Source: Narthecium ossifragum
Lineage: Eukaryota; Streptophyta; Magnoliopsida; Dioscoreales; Nartheciaceae
NCBI GenBank assembly: GCA_963920575.1
Contig: OY986972.1
Coordinates: 23,298,672 to 23,362,671 of the forward strand
DNA length: 64,000 nt
Reading direction: 5' to 3'
Part shown: positions 48,128 to 59,601 of the stretch, in pieces
How the letters are laid out: every line of letters begins with the position of its first letter
Numbering within the stretch: position 1 is the stretch's first letter
Made by a program: the position numbers and the translations under genes
Notes under the pieces: model-generated
Seen by the model: only the letters and a program-made list of their open reading frames with translations
Database searches by the model: none
Told to the model about the DNA's origin: nothing

Positions 48128-49851
48128 TCAAAGCCCTTCAGTGAAAGCCACGCCAGTAGACGGCAGCCAAGACCCTCCCTGAATCATAGCCGCCACCGTG
48201 AAGGACTTTGCGATGTTCTCGTCGGTGATGACCTGATACCCCGGCCAGGTCACCCTCCCTCCGGTGCCGGCCCCCGGCCCGTTGTTTATATACTCCCCGT
48301 AGAACAATGTCGACAATGCAAAGTTCCCATCCCACTCCAACCAACCTTTAGGGCTCACATGGCTATCTATGAAGGATTGCATGACCACCGTTCTCGAGTA
48401 CTCCTTCCACGGCCGGCCGAGGTACGTCGGTATATTTCCCGTCGCCGGCACGAGATCCGAACTTGGTATAATCTGGCAGTTCTGGATCGTTGTGCCAGTG
48501 TTCTGGTTAGGGTCGGTTCGGCCCTGGGCGGTGACGAGGTTCTGCTGGTTGTCCATGGGCCGGCGGGCCACAAGTGTGCAGTTCTGGAACACGACGGCGG
48601 CGTTGCCGAAGATGAAGTCGACGGTGCCGGAGATGGTGCTGTCACGGTAGAACTGGCGGAGTGAGTGAGTGTAGAGCGTGTCCTGGAAGGCCTCGATGTT
48701 GCACCGGTTGATGACGGACTGGTCGGCGCCGATGCGGAGCGCCACCGCCTGGTGTTTGATGGCCCCGGCCGTGTTCTCAATCTTAAGGTCCTGCAGGATG
48801 AGCCCATTTGCTACAGCAGCTGCATCATACAGAGGAAACCTTGTTTGCCAGAAATCAGAATGCCTCAGCCCTCAGGGTGAGTCCAAGAAAAATTGACATA
48901 ATTATTACCTACGGTGGCCGAGTTGAAGGTGGTGGCTCCATCAATGACGTTGAGGCTGCCGGTGATGACGGTGGCAGACTTGCCGTCGCCGACAATCATC
49001 AAATTTTTCTTCGTTTTCCCGATGTTCACTGTCTCCTTATAAACCCCCTTCTTCACATATATTACATATCGGGTCTTGCCGCCGTCTGGTGCCGCGTTCA
49101 CCGCCGCCTGAACCGTCTTGAAATTGCCACTCCCGTCGGTTGCCACCACGACATTCGCCTGGATGGCGTTGACTGAAGATTGCAGAAGCTTCCGGTCATG
49201 GTGAGATACCCAGGAAGGGAACTTTATCACCGGCGTGACGGCGTCTTCGTCCTCCCTCAACGGCGCGACGGCATCAACCACCGCTAGCGATGCGCTAGCG
49301 AGCGACATCAAGGAGTCGAGCTCGGCCTGCAAGGCTCGCCGGGCGTCGACCTCGAGCCCATCGAGGCAGGTGACGTGATTGGTGAGCACGGCCGAGAGCC
49401 ATGCTCGTGCATCGGCGTTTGCTCCATCACCGATGGCCGACGCCGAGCTGCGTAGCCGGTCACGGGAGAGGTCCATCAAGTGCACACAGTCGGCAAGCGC
49501 CGCCTGCTGCCTTGGCTCGTTGACCCGGAGCTGAATGCCATCGGCATGAGCGATGGCTGCATCGACAGCAAGAATAGATTTATCAAGGATATCACTAAGA
49601 ACATGGGCCGGTCTCTGACGAGGGTTTCCGGCGGAAAGGATCTCAGAGACGATGGCATGGCACGAAGCCTCATTGGGGGATCGGATGCAGAGGTCGGAGG
49701 GTTGGAGGATGCCGGTGGTGGAGTGTTGGAGAGTGAAGAGTGCTGCTAGGGAGATGACTGCAGCTAAGGGGACTAAGACCAAGAGGACTTTGCATGGAAG
49801 GGTGGTCCTCCTTGGAGGAGAGCTAAGGAGGGGTTGTTGGCTTGGCGCCAT
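48128..49851 (-). CDS. Pectin methylesterase 2 of tandem cluster (PMEI-PME)
   Basis: Exons 49851-48909 and 48819-48128 join to 1635 nt (544 aa); intron 89 bp at the same position and phase as in PME 1. Start MAPSQQPLL by comparison with paralogues; an in-frame ATG lies further upstream at 49878. Anchor, PMEI domain and RKLL are present. Catalytic residues are Gln338, Gln360, Asp361, Asp382 and Arg450. Two departures from paralogues: the block usually VGDGL after the intron reads VANGL, and the Cys in FYRDCTISG is Ser (FYRDSTISG). Neither removes a catalytic residue, but the second loses a Cys conserved in the other two copies. TATA-like TATAAATAG at 49892-49900 (minus). Confidence 0.95.
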
Positions 49852-49891
49852 AGTTCTAGTGTCTGTGACTAGCAGCACTGGCTTCCATGGG

Positions 49892-49900
49892 CTATTTATA
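49892..49900 (-). promoter_or_regulatory. TATA box of PME 2
   Basis: TATAAATAG on the minus strand about 42 bp before the ATG. Confidence 0.5.
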
Positions 49901-50158
49901 ATTAGTTTTGAGCTCTTGAGTCAGTGATTTTGCTTCTAGTAAACGTTGTCCGGCGAGGCACATGCGCCGATCTTGATATGATAGTTGAAAGTGGGAAGGG
50001 AGCACATGCATGGCTCGCATGTCTAGATATAGTTGCAAGTGGGAGGAAGACTCATGGCTCAAATGTATATAATAGTCAATGGGACTATATTTATCTTATC
50101 TTATGTGAAACTAGGTGGGCCCCTTTCAACTGGAAGGGTAACCATTAGGTTAATGGAT

Positions 50159-50358
50159 NNNNNNNNNNNNNNNNNNNNNNNNNNNNNNNNNNNNNNNNNN
50201 NNNNNNNNNNNNNNNNNNNNNNNNNNNNNNNNNNNNNNNNNNNNNNNNNNNNNNNNNNNNNNNNNNNNNNNNNNNNNNNNNNNNNNNNNNNNNNNNNNNN
50301 NNNNNNNNNNNNNNNNNNNNNNNNNNNNNNNNNNNNNNNNNNNNNNNNNNNNNNNNNN
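50159..50358. other. Assembly gap (200 N)
   Basis: Exactly 200 unknown bases, probably a scaffold gap of arbitrary length. Open frames running through it are artefacts. Confidence 0.95.
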
Positions 50359-50514
50359 GGACTCACAGACAGCATATGCTATCATGATCTCAAACATCTT
50401 TTCCAGTGTCCTCTTTTTTTTGTCTCGACTAGCTTTAGTCGCCTTAGTCCTAGTCCATCATCTAGCTAGTTCTATCGTCTATCCTCAGCTAGCTGGAATG
50501 GGAGGCTTCGGGGG

Positions 50515-51247
50515 TTTTCTCGCGGATCCGGGGGCCAGCCGATGCTATCTTGCATCGGTTAATCATCCGATGCATCTTGTCAGTCGTTGGATGAGTTTTA
50601 ATTCATCCGACGGCTACAGGCGAAGGAGCTTAGGCTACTCGTCGAGGGAGATGAGCTGAGAATCGTGGGCGCCGGCGTCGATGGTGCCGGGGAAGTCAAG
50701 GAGAGGAGGGTTGGGGTCGAGAACCGTGGCCGTCGGTTTGGGGTGGGGAAGCTCCTTCTCGGAGTTAGTGGTGGAGAGGAGGGTTGCAGTGGTCGTGACG
50801 GTGACGGTGTCGGATTTGATCGGGTGATGGGTTTGGTGGTGGAGGATGCCCGGAGTTTGCCGGAGAAGATGGGTTTGGTGGTGGAGGATGGCCGGAGTTT
50901 GACGGAGAAGATAGGTGGAGGTGAGGCCGTAGTGGGATGCTCGCCGGCAATGGAGATGGTGGCCGGCCTCTACACCCTTCTCATCATCCTTCGCCTGTAG
51001 GCGTTGGATGCCTCTCCACCACTAACTCCGGGAAGGAGCTTCCCCACCCCAACCCTCCTCTCCTTGACTTCCCCGGCACCATCGACGCCGGCGCCCACAA
51101 TTCTCAGCTCGTCTCCCCCGACGAGCAGCCTAAGCTCCTTCGCCTGTAGCCGTTGGATGAATTAAAACTCATCCAACGGCTGGCAAGATGCATCGGATGA
51201 TTAACCGATGCATCTTGCATCGCCTGGCCCCCGGATCCTTTTCTCGC
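50515..51247. mobile_element. Mutator-like element with ~250-bp inverted repeats and 9-bp TSD
   Basis: The element spans 50524-51238 (715 bp), bounded by perfect TSD TTTTCTCGC (50515-50523, 51239-51247). Both ends start GGATCCGGGGGCCAG and stay inverted copies for about 250 bp, to the phrase GGAGTTAGTGGTGGAGAGG. The left arm has an extra ~27-bp block. The short centre holds a ~45-bp direct repeat (GGTTTGGTGGTGGAGGATG). No transposase. Confidence 0.88.
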
Positions 51248-52260
51248 AGCACCTGCCAGCCCAATCTGTACCGTTTTTTTCACGTCCATTAAAAAATAAT
51301 GACGCATATTCAATCTCGTCGTCATCATAAGCGCGACTCATCACGGAATAGAATCTTCTCTCCGTCTAGCACCGCCTTCACTCCTCTCTCGCCGACATCA
51401 GGAGAAATTTTTCTCTTCCCCTCTAGATCGCCACCAGAGAGGTCTCAAATGACTCATTGCATCTCCTCCGCCTCGCTCCTTTGACACCAACCTCCTCCGC
51501 CCCTCGCCTCCAATAGATTCTTTAACTGGCTTATCATCGTGAGCTGGTCGACGAAGATGACCGTCAATAGTGGAGCATCGTTGAAGCTTCTCTTCCGCCA
51601 GCTATTCGAGAAGAGTCATCCACCACTAACTCCGCCTTAATTGATCCGGGACCAGCCCATGTTTTGACATGTGTCCCCAGGCATCTGCCATATGCATCAG
51701 CCACCCTAAATGCCCCACTACCCTATTTTAGGGTGACAAATATAGGGTGACTGGTGAAATTAGGGTTGCATCAGCTTCCCTACATTCACCCTATAATAGA
51801 GGAGATGTACAGTACATGTAGGGGAGTAATGTAGCACTCCCTATATATTAATTATATTAAAAAAATGCTAACTAAGTATTTAGTTAATAGAAGTATTGGC
51901 ATAAAATTATATATTATTATTTATATATATTATTTTAATTAATAACCAATGGCTTCAAAATTTAATTATGTAATATAATATAAATTATATAAATGTCAAA
52001 TAATAAATAAAGAATAATGAGAGAATGAGTATTTTAATGATGCAAGGAATGGTTTAAAAAAGCTCACGTGGAATGTTGTAAGAAGAAAAATTATAAAATA
52101 ATAAAATAATATATATTAGAGTATTTTAAAAAATATAGATAAAGAAGCTGATGTGATCTCCGCTCCGGTGTAATCTCTTCAGCTTTGACAAGGCATGACT
52201 TGACATGTCGTACGTAGTCAATTCATGAGGCAGAACTCATACATATCAATATATTGATGG
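51248..52260. other. Intergenic DNA, AT-rich in its right half
   Basis: No domain-bearing frame. 51850-52130 is very AT-rich. The sequence at 51700-51840 contains short complementary phrases (CCCTATTTTAGGGTGA, TTCACCCTATAATAGAGG) and may be a further small MITE. Confidence 0.45.
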
Positions 52261-52677
52261 TTCTCTCACATAGCCCAATTTTTTTCTTTTATAAGTAAGC
52301 CTAGAAAACAGAGCCGATTACCATGAGTTTGAGTAGGGAGGAGTACAAATGTGTGGAATTATCGCATCAAGCTACTATTGAGATGGCTTGAACAACAAAC
52401 TCATTCGCAATAGTATTGACATATTTAGGGATACGAGTGAAAGAGGAGGAAGATCCTTGAGCGGTAATCCACCAAATAGACTTGAGAGTATTATGAAAAC
52501 AGACCAGTCAGGTTGAGGATCCATTGAGCAGGTGAACGGCGAGCAGACAGTTAGATTCTACATGGAAGTCGGAGTAGTCGCGGTTCCTTGCTTCCCTGAT
52601 ACCACCAGCAATGGCATTGAATTATGCTTCAATCACATGCATTGAGTGAGAAGGTTGTTGCCAAGTCCAGAAGATGG

Positions 52678-53777
52678 TGAAGGTCGAGGGGTGGTGAATT
52701 GGACTCTTTTGTGGAAATACAATAGATGAAAATCAAGATAGAAAGCTAGAAGACTTGCATGCTTGTTTAGATATGAAAACTATAAATAAAGCATGTAATG
52801 AAGGATGAGAGAAAAAGTTAAGAGACTTGCACCAGATTTTATAATGGTTCGACAAACCTTGCCTACGTCCACTCTCTCAAGGGCCTCATTGAGGTTCCAC
52901 TACTTGTAATCTTCCCTTACAAGTTTTCCTACTAAGCTTCCGGGTACTTGACAACTTTATAAATCCTCCAACAACTGCTGGAGCTCCCCCTCAAGCTTTC
53001 GGATGCTTAAGAACCTTACAAATCACTCCAAGCTCTCTCTTGGATATTTCTCTCAAAGTCTACTTCACAACTTGAAGTATGTTTACAAAGATTAAAGCTC
53101 TCAAAAGAAGACTAAAACTTGTTACAATGTAAACTAATATTTTCCTTAGTCTTACCCCAAGTTTGCTGCATCTTCTCATATATACTTGAGCTTTATGGCC
53201 TCAAAAAATAGCTTCTAACAGCTATTTTTTGTTTCTGCAACAGCTCTTTAACGACTAGTTTCCTAGCTAACGGTCGATCCATGCATCGTCCGTCATGTAC
53301 AAAAACTCAGTCTTTTTGAGCCACGGTCGATCCATGCATCGTCCGTCACGCCTCACGGTCGACCGTCACATCGTCCGTCAAGCTCTGTCAAGAAAAAGGC
53401 TTCCCACGGTCGATACTCCGATCGACCGTCGCTTCTCACTTTTCTTCATAAAAGCTCCACGGTCGATCCACGGATGCATCCACGCATCATTCGTCAATCC
53501 CACGGATGCATTCATGCATCATCCGTCAATCCCATGGATGCATCCATGCATCATTCGTCAATCCCACGGATGCATCCGCGCATCATCCGTCAACTCCACG
53601 GATGCATCCGCGCATCATCCGTCAATCCAATAATAGCTCATATATTTTATCAACTCAATAATAGCTCATATATTTTATCAACTCAATAATAGCTCATATA
53701 TTTTATCATATATATACTATCATTTAAGAACATATTGGCATCATCAAAACATAATCAAAACGTCATTATGGCTAACA
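52678..53777. mobile_element. Solo LTR, family B
   Basis: 1100 bp from TGAAGGTCGAGGGGTGG to TTATGGCTAACA, with perfect TSD GATGG at 52673-52677 and 53778-53782. Contains the phrase TGCCTACGTCCACTCTC seen in many plant LTRs. Orientation uncertain. Confidence 0.85.
53470..53705. repeat. Minisatellites within the family B LTR
   Basis: Five 32-bp units (ACGGATGCATCC..CGTCAATCCC) at 53470-53629, followed by three units of AATAATAGCTCATATATTTT. Further diverged CGGTCGATCC..CATCGTCCGTCA repeats lie just upstream (53270-53440). Confidence 0.85.
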
Positions 53778-54116
53778 GATGGTAGTGCCCTGGCTGTCCA
53801 GGCAACAAGCAGCAAGACCAGATGAGGAAGAAGACACAGAGGCATCAATGCGAATCAAGAAGGGATGAGCCTGAACAGGTGCTGGTGGAGGAAGAGGCGG
53901 TTTCCTTGTTGTCTGAAACTCCTTTGATTGCCTTGCAATCAGTCTGAAGAGTTGAAGAGGTGAGGATTGTTGGTTGTTGAAGACTAGTGGGTTCCTCTCT
54001 TTTCATAGCCATATAGGGTTTAAGCAATCCATGTTTTGTTGTTGGAAGAGAGGATGACCCAACAATCAAAAACATAATTTGGCCGGAGGTTAGTCTATTG
54101 CAAGAATGATGGATGC

Positions 54117-54270
54117 GTGTTTGGTACGAAATTAAAGGGGTTATTTCTATTCCTAAATATCAAATATCATCGTTACTATTTTCTTCTCATTCCACGATCA
54201 TCACTCTCCTTTTTTTCTATTTTTATTTTTTAACTCCACTTTTTCTGATCCTTTCCAAACCTTTTACCTT
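54117..54270. mobile_element. GTTTGG-type MITE, partial copy 7
   Basis: Starts TGTTTGGTACGAAATTAAAGG, followed by the family interior (ATCATCGTTACTATTTT). The far end is unclear. Confidence 0.5.
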
Positions 54271-54821
54271 CTGAATCCACTTCTTGTGACCTTATTGCCG
54301 TCATCAAAGTAGTGTCAGAGGGGGCCTGTGGATAAAGATTATATTAGATTATAGTATAGTATAAAATTGGTGGTCTCCGAAGTCCGAAAGCTGGGGACAA
54401 AGGACCCCCTTATCGGCAAACTAATAAAGGCCGGATCTTTTCCCATCCAAAACAGCGCCATAGCGGTATGGTATGCCGCCGCGGGAAACCAATATACCGT
54501 AGGCCATCACCATGCCCCTGTTTGCCACTACCTGATCATCATGGTATCATACTTTCTTCAGAAGAAGAAGAAGCTATACTTGGAAACGAGGCACTTATAT
54601 ATCCACCTGAAAACCCAGAATTAAAATCTGCAACGTTTTATTAACCCATGCCAGCATCGGTGGAGGATGACACACTCCACTGATGAAACCAAAGGCCCTG
54701 GCCACACTACATACCACACCTAAGCACTCTCGGAACACAGCCATGCCATCATGCATGCATACAGCCTAGCATCATCAACTTGGACTCTAATAAAGAAGAT
54801 GGCTAGTACCTAGTTAATAAT

Positions 54822-56601
54822 TCACAGCCCATCAGTGAAAGCAACCCCAGTAGACGGCAGCCAAGACCCTCCCTGAATCAAAGCGCCCACCGTGAAGGAC
54901 TTGGCGACGTTGACGTCGGTGATGACGTGATACCCCGGCCAGTTCACCCTCCCTCCGGTGCCGGCCCCCGGCCCAGTGTTCATGTACTCCCCGTAGAACA
55001 ATGTCTTCAATGCAAAGCTCCCGTCCCACTCCAACCAACCTTTGGGGCTCACATGGCTATCTATGAAGGATTGCAAGACCACCGTTCTCGAGTACTCTTT
55101 CCACGGCCGGCCGAGGTACGTCGGTATCTTGCCTTTCACCGGCGCCAGATCGGAACTTGGTACAATCTGGCAGCTCTGGATTGATGTCCCGGTGTTTTGG
55201 TTCGGGTCGGTGCGGCCCTGGGCGGTCACGAGGTTCTGCTGGTTGTCCATGGGCCGGCGGGCCACAAGCTTGCACTTCTGGAAGACGACGGCGGCGTTGC
55301 CAAAGATGAAGTCGACGGTGCCGGAGATGGTGCAGTCACGGTAGAACTGGCGGAGAGAGTGTGCGTACAGTGTGTCCTGGTAGGCCTCGATGTTACATCG
55401 GTTGATGACGGACTGGTCGGCACCTACGCGGAGCGCCACCGCTTGGTGCTTGATGGCGCCGGCCGTGTTCTCGATCTTGAGGTCCTGCAGGATGAGCCCA
55501 TCTCCTACAGCAGCTGGATCATAGAGAGGAAACATTTTCTATCAGGATCTGGATGCATCTTAACTTCACCAATCGACCCCAAAATGTTAAAAAGCTTAAA
55601 ACCGAGGCGAGTTTATATATTTATGATCTTAACAAGTTTCATAAGTAATTATTACCTACGGTGGCAGAGTTGAAAGTGGTGGAACCATCGATGAAGTTGA
55701 GGCTGCCGGTGATGACGGTTGCAGACATGCCGTCGCCGACGATCATCAATTTTTTCTTCGTTTTCCCGATGCTGACGGTCTCCTTATAAACACCCTTCTT
55801 CACATATATCACGTATCTGCTATTGCTGCCGCTCGGCGCCGCGTTCACCGCCTCCTGCACCGTCTTGAACTTGCCGCTCCCGTCCTTGGCCACCACGATG
55901 TTCGCCTGAATGGCGTTGCCGGAGGATTCTAGAAGCTTTCGGTCACGGTGGGATACCCACGACGGGAACTTTATCACCGGCGCCACGGCGTCTTCGCTCT
56001 CCCTCAATGGGGAGACCGCGTTGAGCACGGCGAGCGATGCGCTCGCGAGCGACATCAAGGATTCGAGCTCGGCCTGCATGGCTTGCCGGGCGTCGCCCTC
56101 GAGCCCGTCAAGGCAGGTGACGTGGTTCGTGAGCACGGCGGAGAGCCACGCGCGCGCGTCGGTGTTGGCTCCTCCGGCGACGGCCGACGCCGAGCCGCGT
56201 AGCCGGTCTCGGGAGAGGTCCATCAGACGCACGCAGTCGGCGAGCGCCGCCTGCTGCCTCGTCTTGTTGACACGGCGCTGAATGCCCTCGGCGGCATCCG
56301 TGGCGCGGTCGATCCCAATAAGAGATCTATCAAGGATGCCATTAAGTACATGGGCTGGTCTCGTTCGATGGTTCCCGGAGGCAAAGGTTTCGGAGACGAT
56401 GGCGTGGCACGATGCCTCATTAGGGGATCGGATGCAGAGATCGGAGGGTTGGAGGATGGTGGTGGTGGAGTTTTCGAGAGTGAAGAGGGTGGCTAGGGAG
56501 ATGACAGCAGCCAAGGAGACCGAGACTAGGATGGCTTTGCATGGAAGTCTGGTTCTCCTAGTAAGAGGAGAGCCAAGGAGGGGTTGTTGGACTGGTGTCA
56601 T
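54822..56601 (-). CDS. Pectin methylesterase 3 of tandem cluster (PMEI-PME)
   Basis: Exons 56601-55656 and 55513-54822 join to 1638 nt (545 aa); intron 142 bp at the shared position. Start MTPVQQPLL. Anchor ([19 protein letters not shown]), PMEI domain, RKLL (DRKLLESSG) and the full catalytic set Gln339, Gln361, Asp362, Asp383, Arg451. Second exons of all three genes are 692 nt long with no indels, indicating recent duplication or gene conversion. Over the second exon it looks closer to PME 2 (GRPWKEYSRTVV, SHVSPKGWLEWDG) than to PME 1. TATAAAAATA at 56654-56663 (minus). Confidence 0.95.
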
Positions 56602-56653
56602 GGTGTTTAGTGCTTGTGAGCGGAGTGCGCAAGAGTTGTGTAGTATGTTCGTT

Positions 56654-56663
56654 ATTTTTATAG
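56654..56663 (-). promoter_or_regulatory. TATA box of PME 3, next to a CATGA repeat
   Basis: CTATAAAAATA on the minus strand, about 57 bp before the ATG. Immediately upstream (56674-56715) lies a CATGA pentanucleotide microsatellite. Confidence 0.55.
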
Positions 56664-56719
56664 AGGAAAGATGATGCATGACATGACATTATATGCATGA
56701 CATGACATGACATGATATG

Positions 56720-57710
56720 TATGGATGATAAAATATTCTAAAAACAGAGGACATCCAGTGGCTGGATCTTCTCCGGATGACTCACAAGATGTCTTTCCCA
56801 ACAAAGTCCCGGTCTCATCGCCACCGACTTCACCCTCTCTCTCATCTTCACCGACTTCGCCCTCGCACACCTCCCGACATCTCCATCGCATTCGAGTCCG
56901 CGGATCTCGGAGATTAGATAGAGATTACACATGATATGCTAAAAATTACTCTCCTTTGGACGTCCTAACTAGATTTTATGTTTCATTCCTTAGAAATTTT
57001 TTAGGATTATGATGCTTTCTTAGGCATTGAGTAGGACTTAGATAATTTCTTAAGGATTTGGGAATAGTTAGACCACGGGATCTCTCTTGCTTGACACTAT
57101 ACAATTTATTCAAGTGAATATATGCTATAGTACTCGCCGTGAATTTTTTGGTTGGAAGGCTGCTCCCGTAAATATATCATCGCCTGCGAGTCGCTGCATG
57201 GTTTTGAGCAACGAAACCAATTATTTTGTTGGTATCAGCGACAAATACAAAAGGCACCCGGACCTCACCACGTGCATAATAATCGACAAAAAGTGCAGCA
57301 TGGGTCCAGAATTACAAAACGTGAATGCCCAGTGTTTGTGTGCCCATTTTTTATACTGTTCACCAACTTGAGTACTATGATGAAGATTGATTGGAGATAT
57401 TTGTTGGTGGCAGGCATGCACGTGAAGAGCAAGGACGGCAGGGTTTTGCCCGCTACAATTGTTCATCACTTTTGGCAATGTTTTCTTCTTCTTTTTCATT
57501 AGTTGGACATATCATTAAGTCTGGCTTACTTACGGATGCAAATGTCCTTTTATACCGCATGAATGCCCAGTGTTTCTATATTAATTACTTCTTGGATCTA
57601 CATCCTGCAATCTGCATCATAACAGGTCGTGCATTTTTTTCGACGAATCGACAGTCTTAGAGATCTGATCGCTTGACGAATCTCAATGAGCCTGAGGCTG
57701 TTGTCATAGA
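56720..57710. other. Intergenic DNA with unassigned frames
   Basis: Overlapping plus-strand frames at 57087-57371 (94 codons) and 57152-57502 (116 codons) show no family I recognise. GAATGCCCAGTGTTT occurs twice (about 57323 and 57561). Confidence 0.4.
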
Positions 57711-57714
57711 TCTA

Positions 57715-57890
57715 AGGCATGTTTGATATGTCCCCCTTTAATTTCTTTTATCTCCGTATTTATCATTAAATATAAAAAATAATTATTATTATTATTTTCT
57801 CATTTTATTTATCACCGTCACTTTACCTTTTCCTGTCCACATTACTTAACCCCTTTTAATTCAAAATAAATTAATCCCAAAAATAAGTTT
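57715..57890. mobile_element. GTTTGG-type MITE, partial copy 8
   Basis: GCATGTTTGATATGTCCCCC and the interior phrases ATAATTATTATTATTATTTT and TATCACCGTCACTTTACC match the family. The right end is lost. Confidence 0.5.
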
Positions 57891-58667
57891 TTGAGTTGTT
57901 GTTTTATAATTAATATATTAACATATTAATTAACATGACACCACCTCATCCCGTTCCATTCTGATCAGATATTTAATAATTAATATATTAACATATTATT
58001 TTTATTATAAATCAGTTTTTGAGTTGTTGTTTTATATAATTTAGGTTTAGATCATATATTAAAATAAGTTTTGTTTGAATTGTTTTTTTAATATGATAAT
58101 TTTTTAAGTATTATTAAATATAATGAATTTAATTTGTGTGAATATTTTTGAGACGGAGTCGAGCGGGATGAAGACGAGGTTGGGATATGCGGGGTAGGGT
58201 CGGGATAAGGGTCCAGTCACTAAAGGAGCGGGTCGGGGGTCAGAGTCGCCGCGGGGGCGGGGGGGGGGGAGGGGGGGGGGGTCTTGTTGCCATACCTGAT
58301 CTCATTGGAGTTGTTATGATGTCTCGGCTTACATAATATTCGTGTTCCATCTATCATTTATCTTATAAAGTAAGGGTTTTATAACATGGTATATGAGCCA
58401 GTCATATATTTACACACATGTGACATTATAATCATACAAAGAGAGAGAGGGGGGGGAGGATATAGAAGGGGTGGGTGGGTTACCCGTGCCACGTGACAGG
58501 GGCCCAAGTAATATCTTATAAGACAAATACACATCTTTATATGATGTTATCAATATATATGTTTTAAACAATTGATGTGATGCGCACTTAAAACACATGC
58601 AATACTAATCGCATGGTGCATGTGTTACTATGCCATAAAGGTTCACGGTTTGAAAACTCTAAACCCA
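57891..58667. other. AT-rich DNA with a poly(G) tract
   Basis: A G-rich stretch at about 58250-58282, possibly quadruplex-forming. No gene recognised. Confidence 0.45.
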
Positions 58668-58816
58668 TGTTTGGTACGGGACCCCACTCTTATTCTCAAA
58701 CACCAAAAATAATCATTACTAATTTATTCTCATTTCATCTATCACCGTTACTCTATTTTTTCTGATACCATATTCTCCATTAACCTCATATTTTCTAACC
58801 CGTACGAAACGGGCCC
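58668..58816. mobile_element. GTTTGG-type MITE, short copy 9
   Basis: CCCATGTTTGGTACGGGAC to CCCGTACGAAACGGGCCC, interior shared with the family. About 150 bp, shortest complete-looking copy. Confidence 0.7.
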
Positions 58817-59596
58817 ACCATTGAGCAGGAATCTTGAGCGTGGGAAACATGAGATTTAAGACTCCATAATTATTAATAGTTCATGCACCTATCGATGGTA
58901 AGATTGGAGGCTAGCATTGATAAGCTGCAATGGACGATTCTCTACTGACTCATGGTGCTGGTTGTTGCAGAGAGTTTAATTAGCCTGCAGCTGACAGGCA
59001 TGGTGTCCTAATTCATTCCTATCGGATCATGCCTGCTATGATGCCATTAGGGATGGCAACGGGACCCCGCTTCTTATTGTAGCAGCCCGACTCCCTCCGT
59101 CTCACCCTGTTGATCGGTGCACCCCGACCCTGCCCTGTCCCTGTTCCGTACGAAGGAACCGTCCCCATCCCGGCCCATCCTGTTCCAAAAATTTTAACAC
59201 ACAAATCGAATTTATTTTTTAAACCACGCCCTAAGGCGGGACCTATCAGGCCCCACTAATAAGGTCATGTTTCGTTTCTCCTAAAAAGCCCAATTAATAT
59301 TACAGTAATTTCTCGATGTTAATTCCTCTTTACCATAGAATTAAGAGATTGCCAAAAATGAGAGACAAGCGTCTTTGGAATTTTTATGTTTTAGAATTCC
59401 TCCTAAAAAGTCCGTATCACACCAAACGGTGCCTATGAATTTTTTTTACCGTTATCTTTATAACCTCCTTTTTATTTGAACTTCAATGTCATTCCCTTTT
59501 CATATTATCTCCACATCCATAGTTTTTTTCTTAAGATTTCAGATGGCAATAATTATTATTTTTGCGCCTATTTCATTCATAATATTTTTAAGTTTG
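58817..59596. other. Intergenic DNA
   Basis: TAGGGATGGCAACGGGACC at 59046 looks like one end of a hAT-type element, but I find no partner end. Confidence 0.4.
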
Positions 59597-59601
59597 AAAT
59601 C

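Larger units (their letters stand above)
52262..54085 (-). mobile_element. LINE RNase H/zf-RVT remnant, split by a solo LTR
   Basis: On the minus strand the sequence reads from a decayed zinc-linker region (53.8-54.08 kb) into FWTWQQPSHSMHVIEA and then RNase H phrases REARNRDYSDFHVESN. It ends at a poly(T) near 52282. The reading passes exactly across the solo LTR site. Confidence 0.6.

Noticed and set aside
48119..48664. Plus-strand 181-codon frame, and similar ones at 42953-43654 and 55197-55673
   Set aside because: Antisense shadows of the pectinesterase second exons; no independent family similarity.
50033..50659. 208-codon open frame across the gap
   Set aside because: It consists largely of unknown residues from the N run.
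57087..57502. Two overlapping frames of 94 and 116 codons
   Set aside because: No recognisable domain, no splice structure or promoter, and surrounded by repeats.
59046..59210. hAT-type end TAGGGATGGCAACGGG
   Set aside because: No partner end or TSD found, so I do not call an element.
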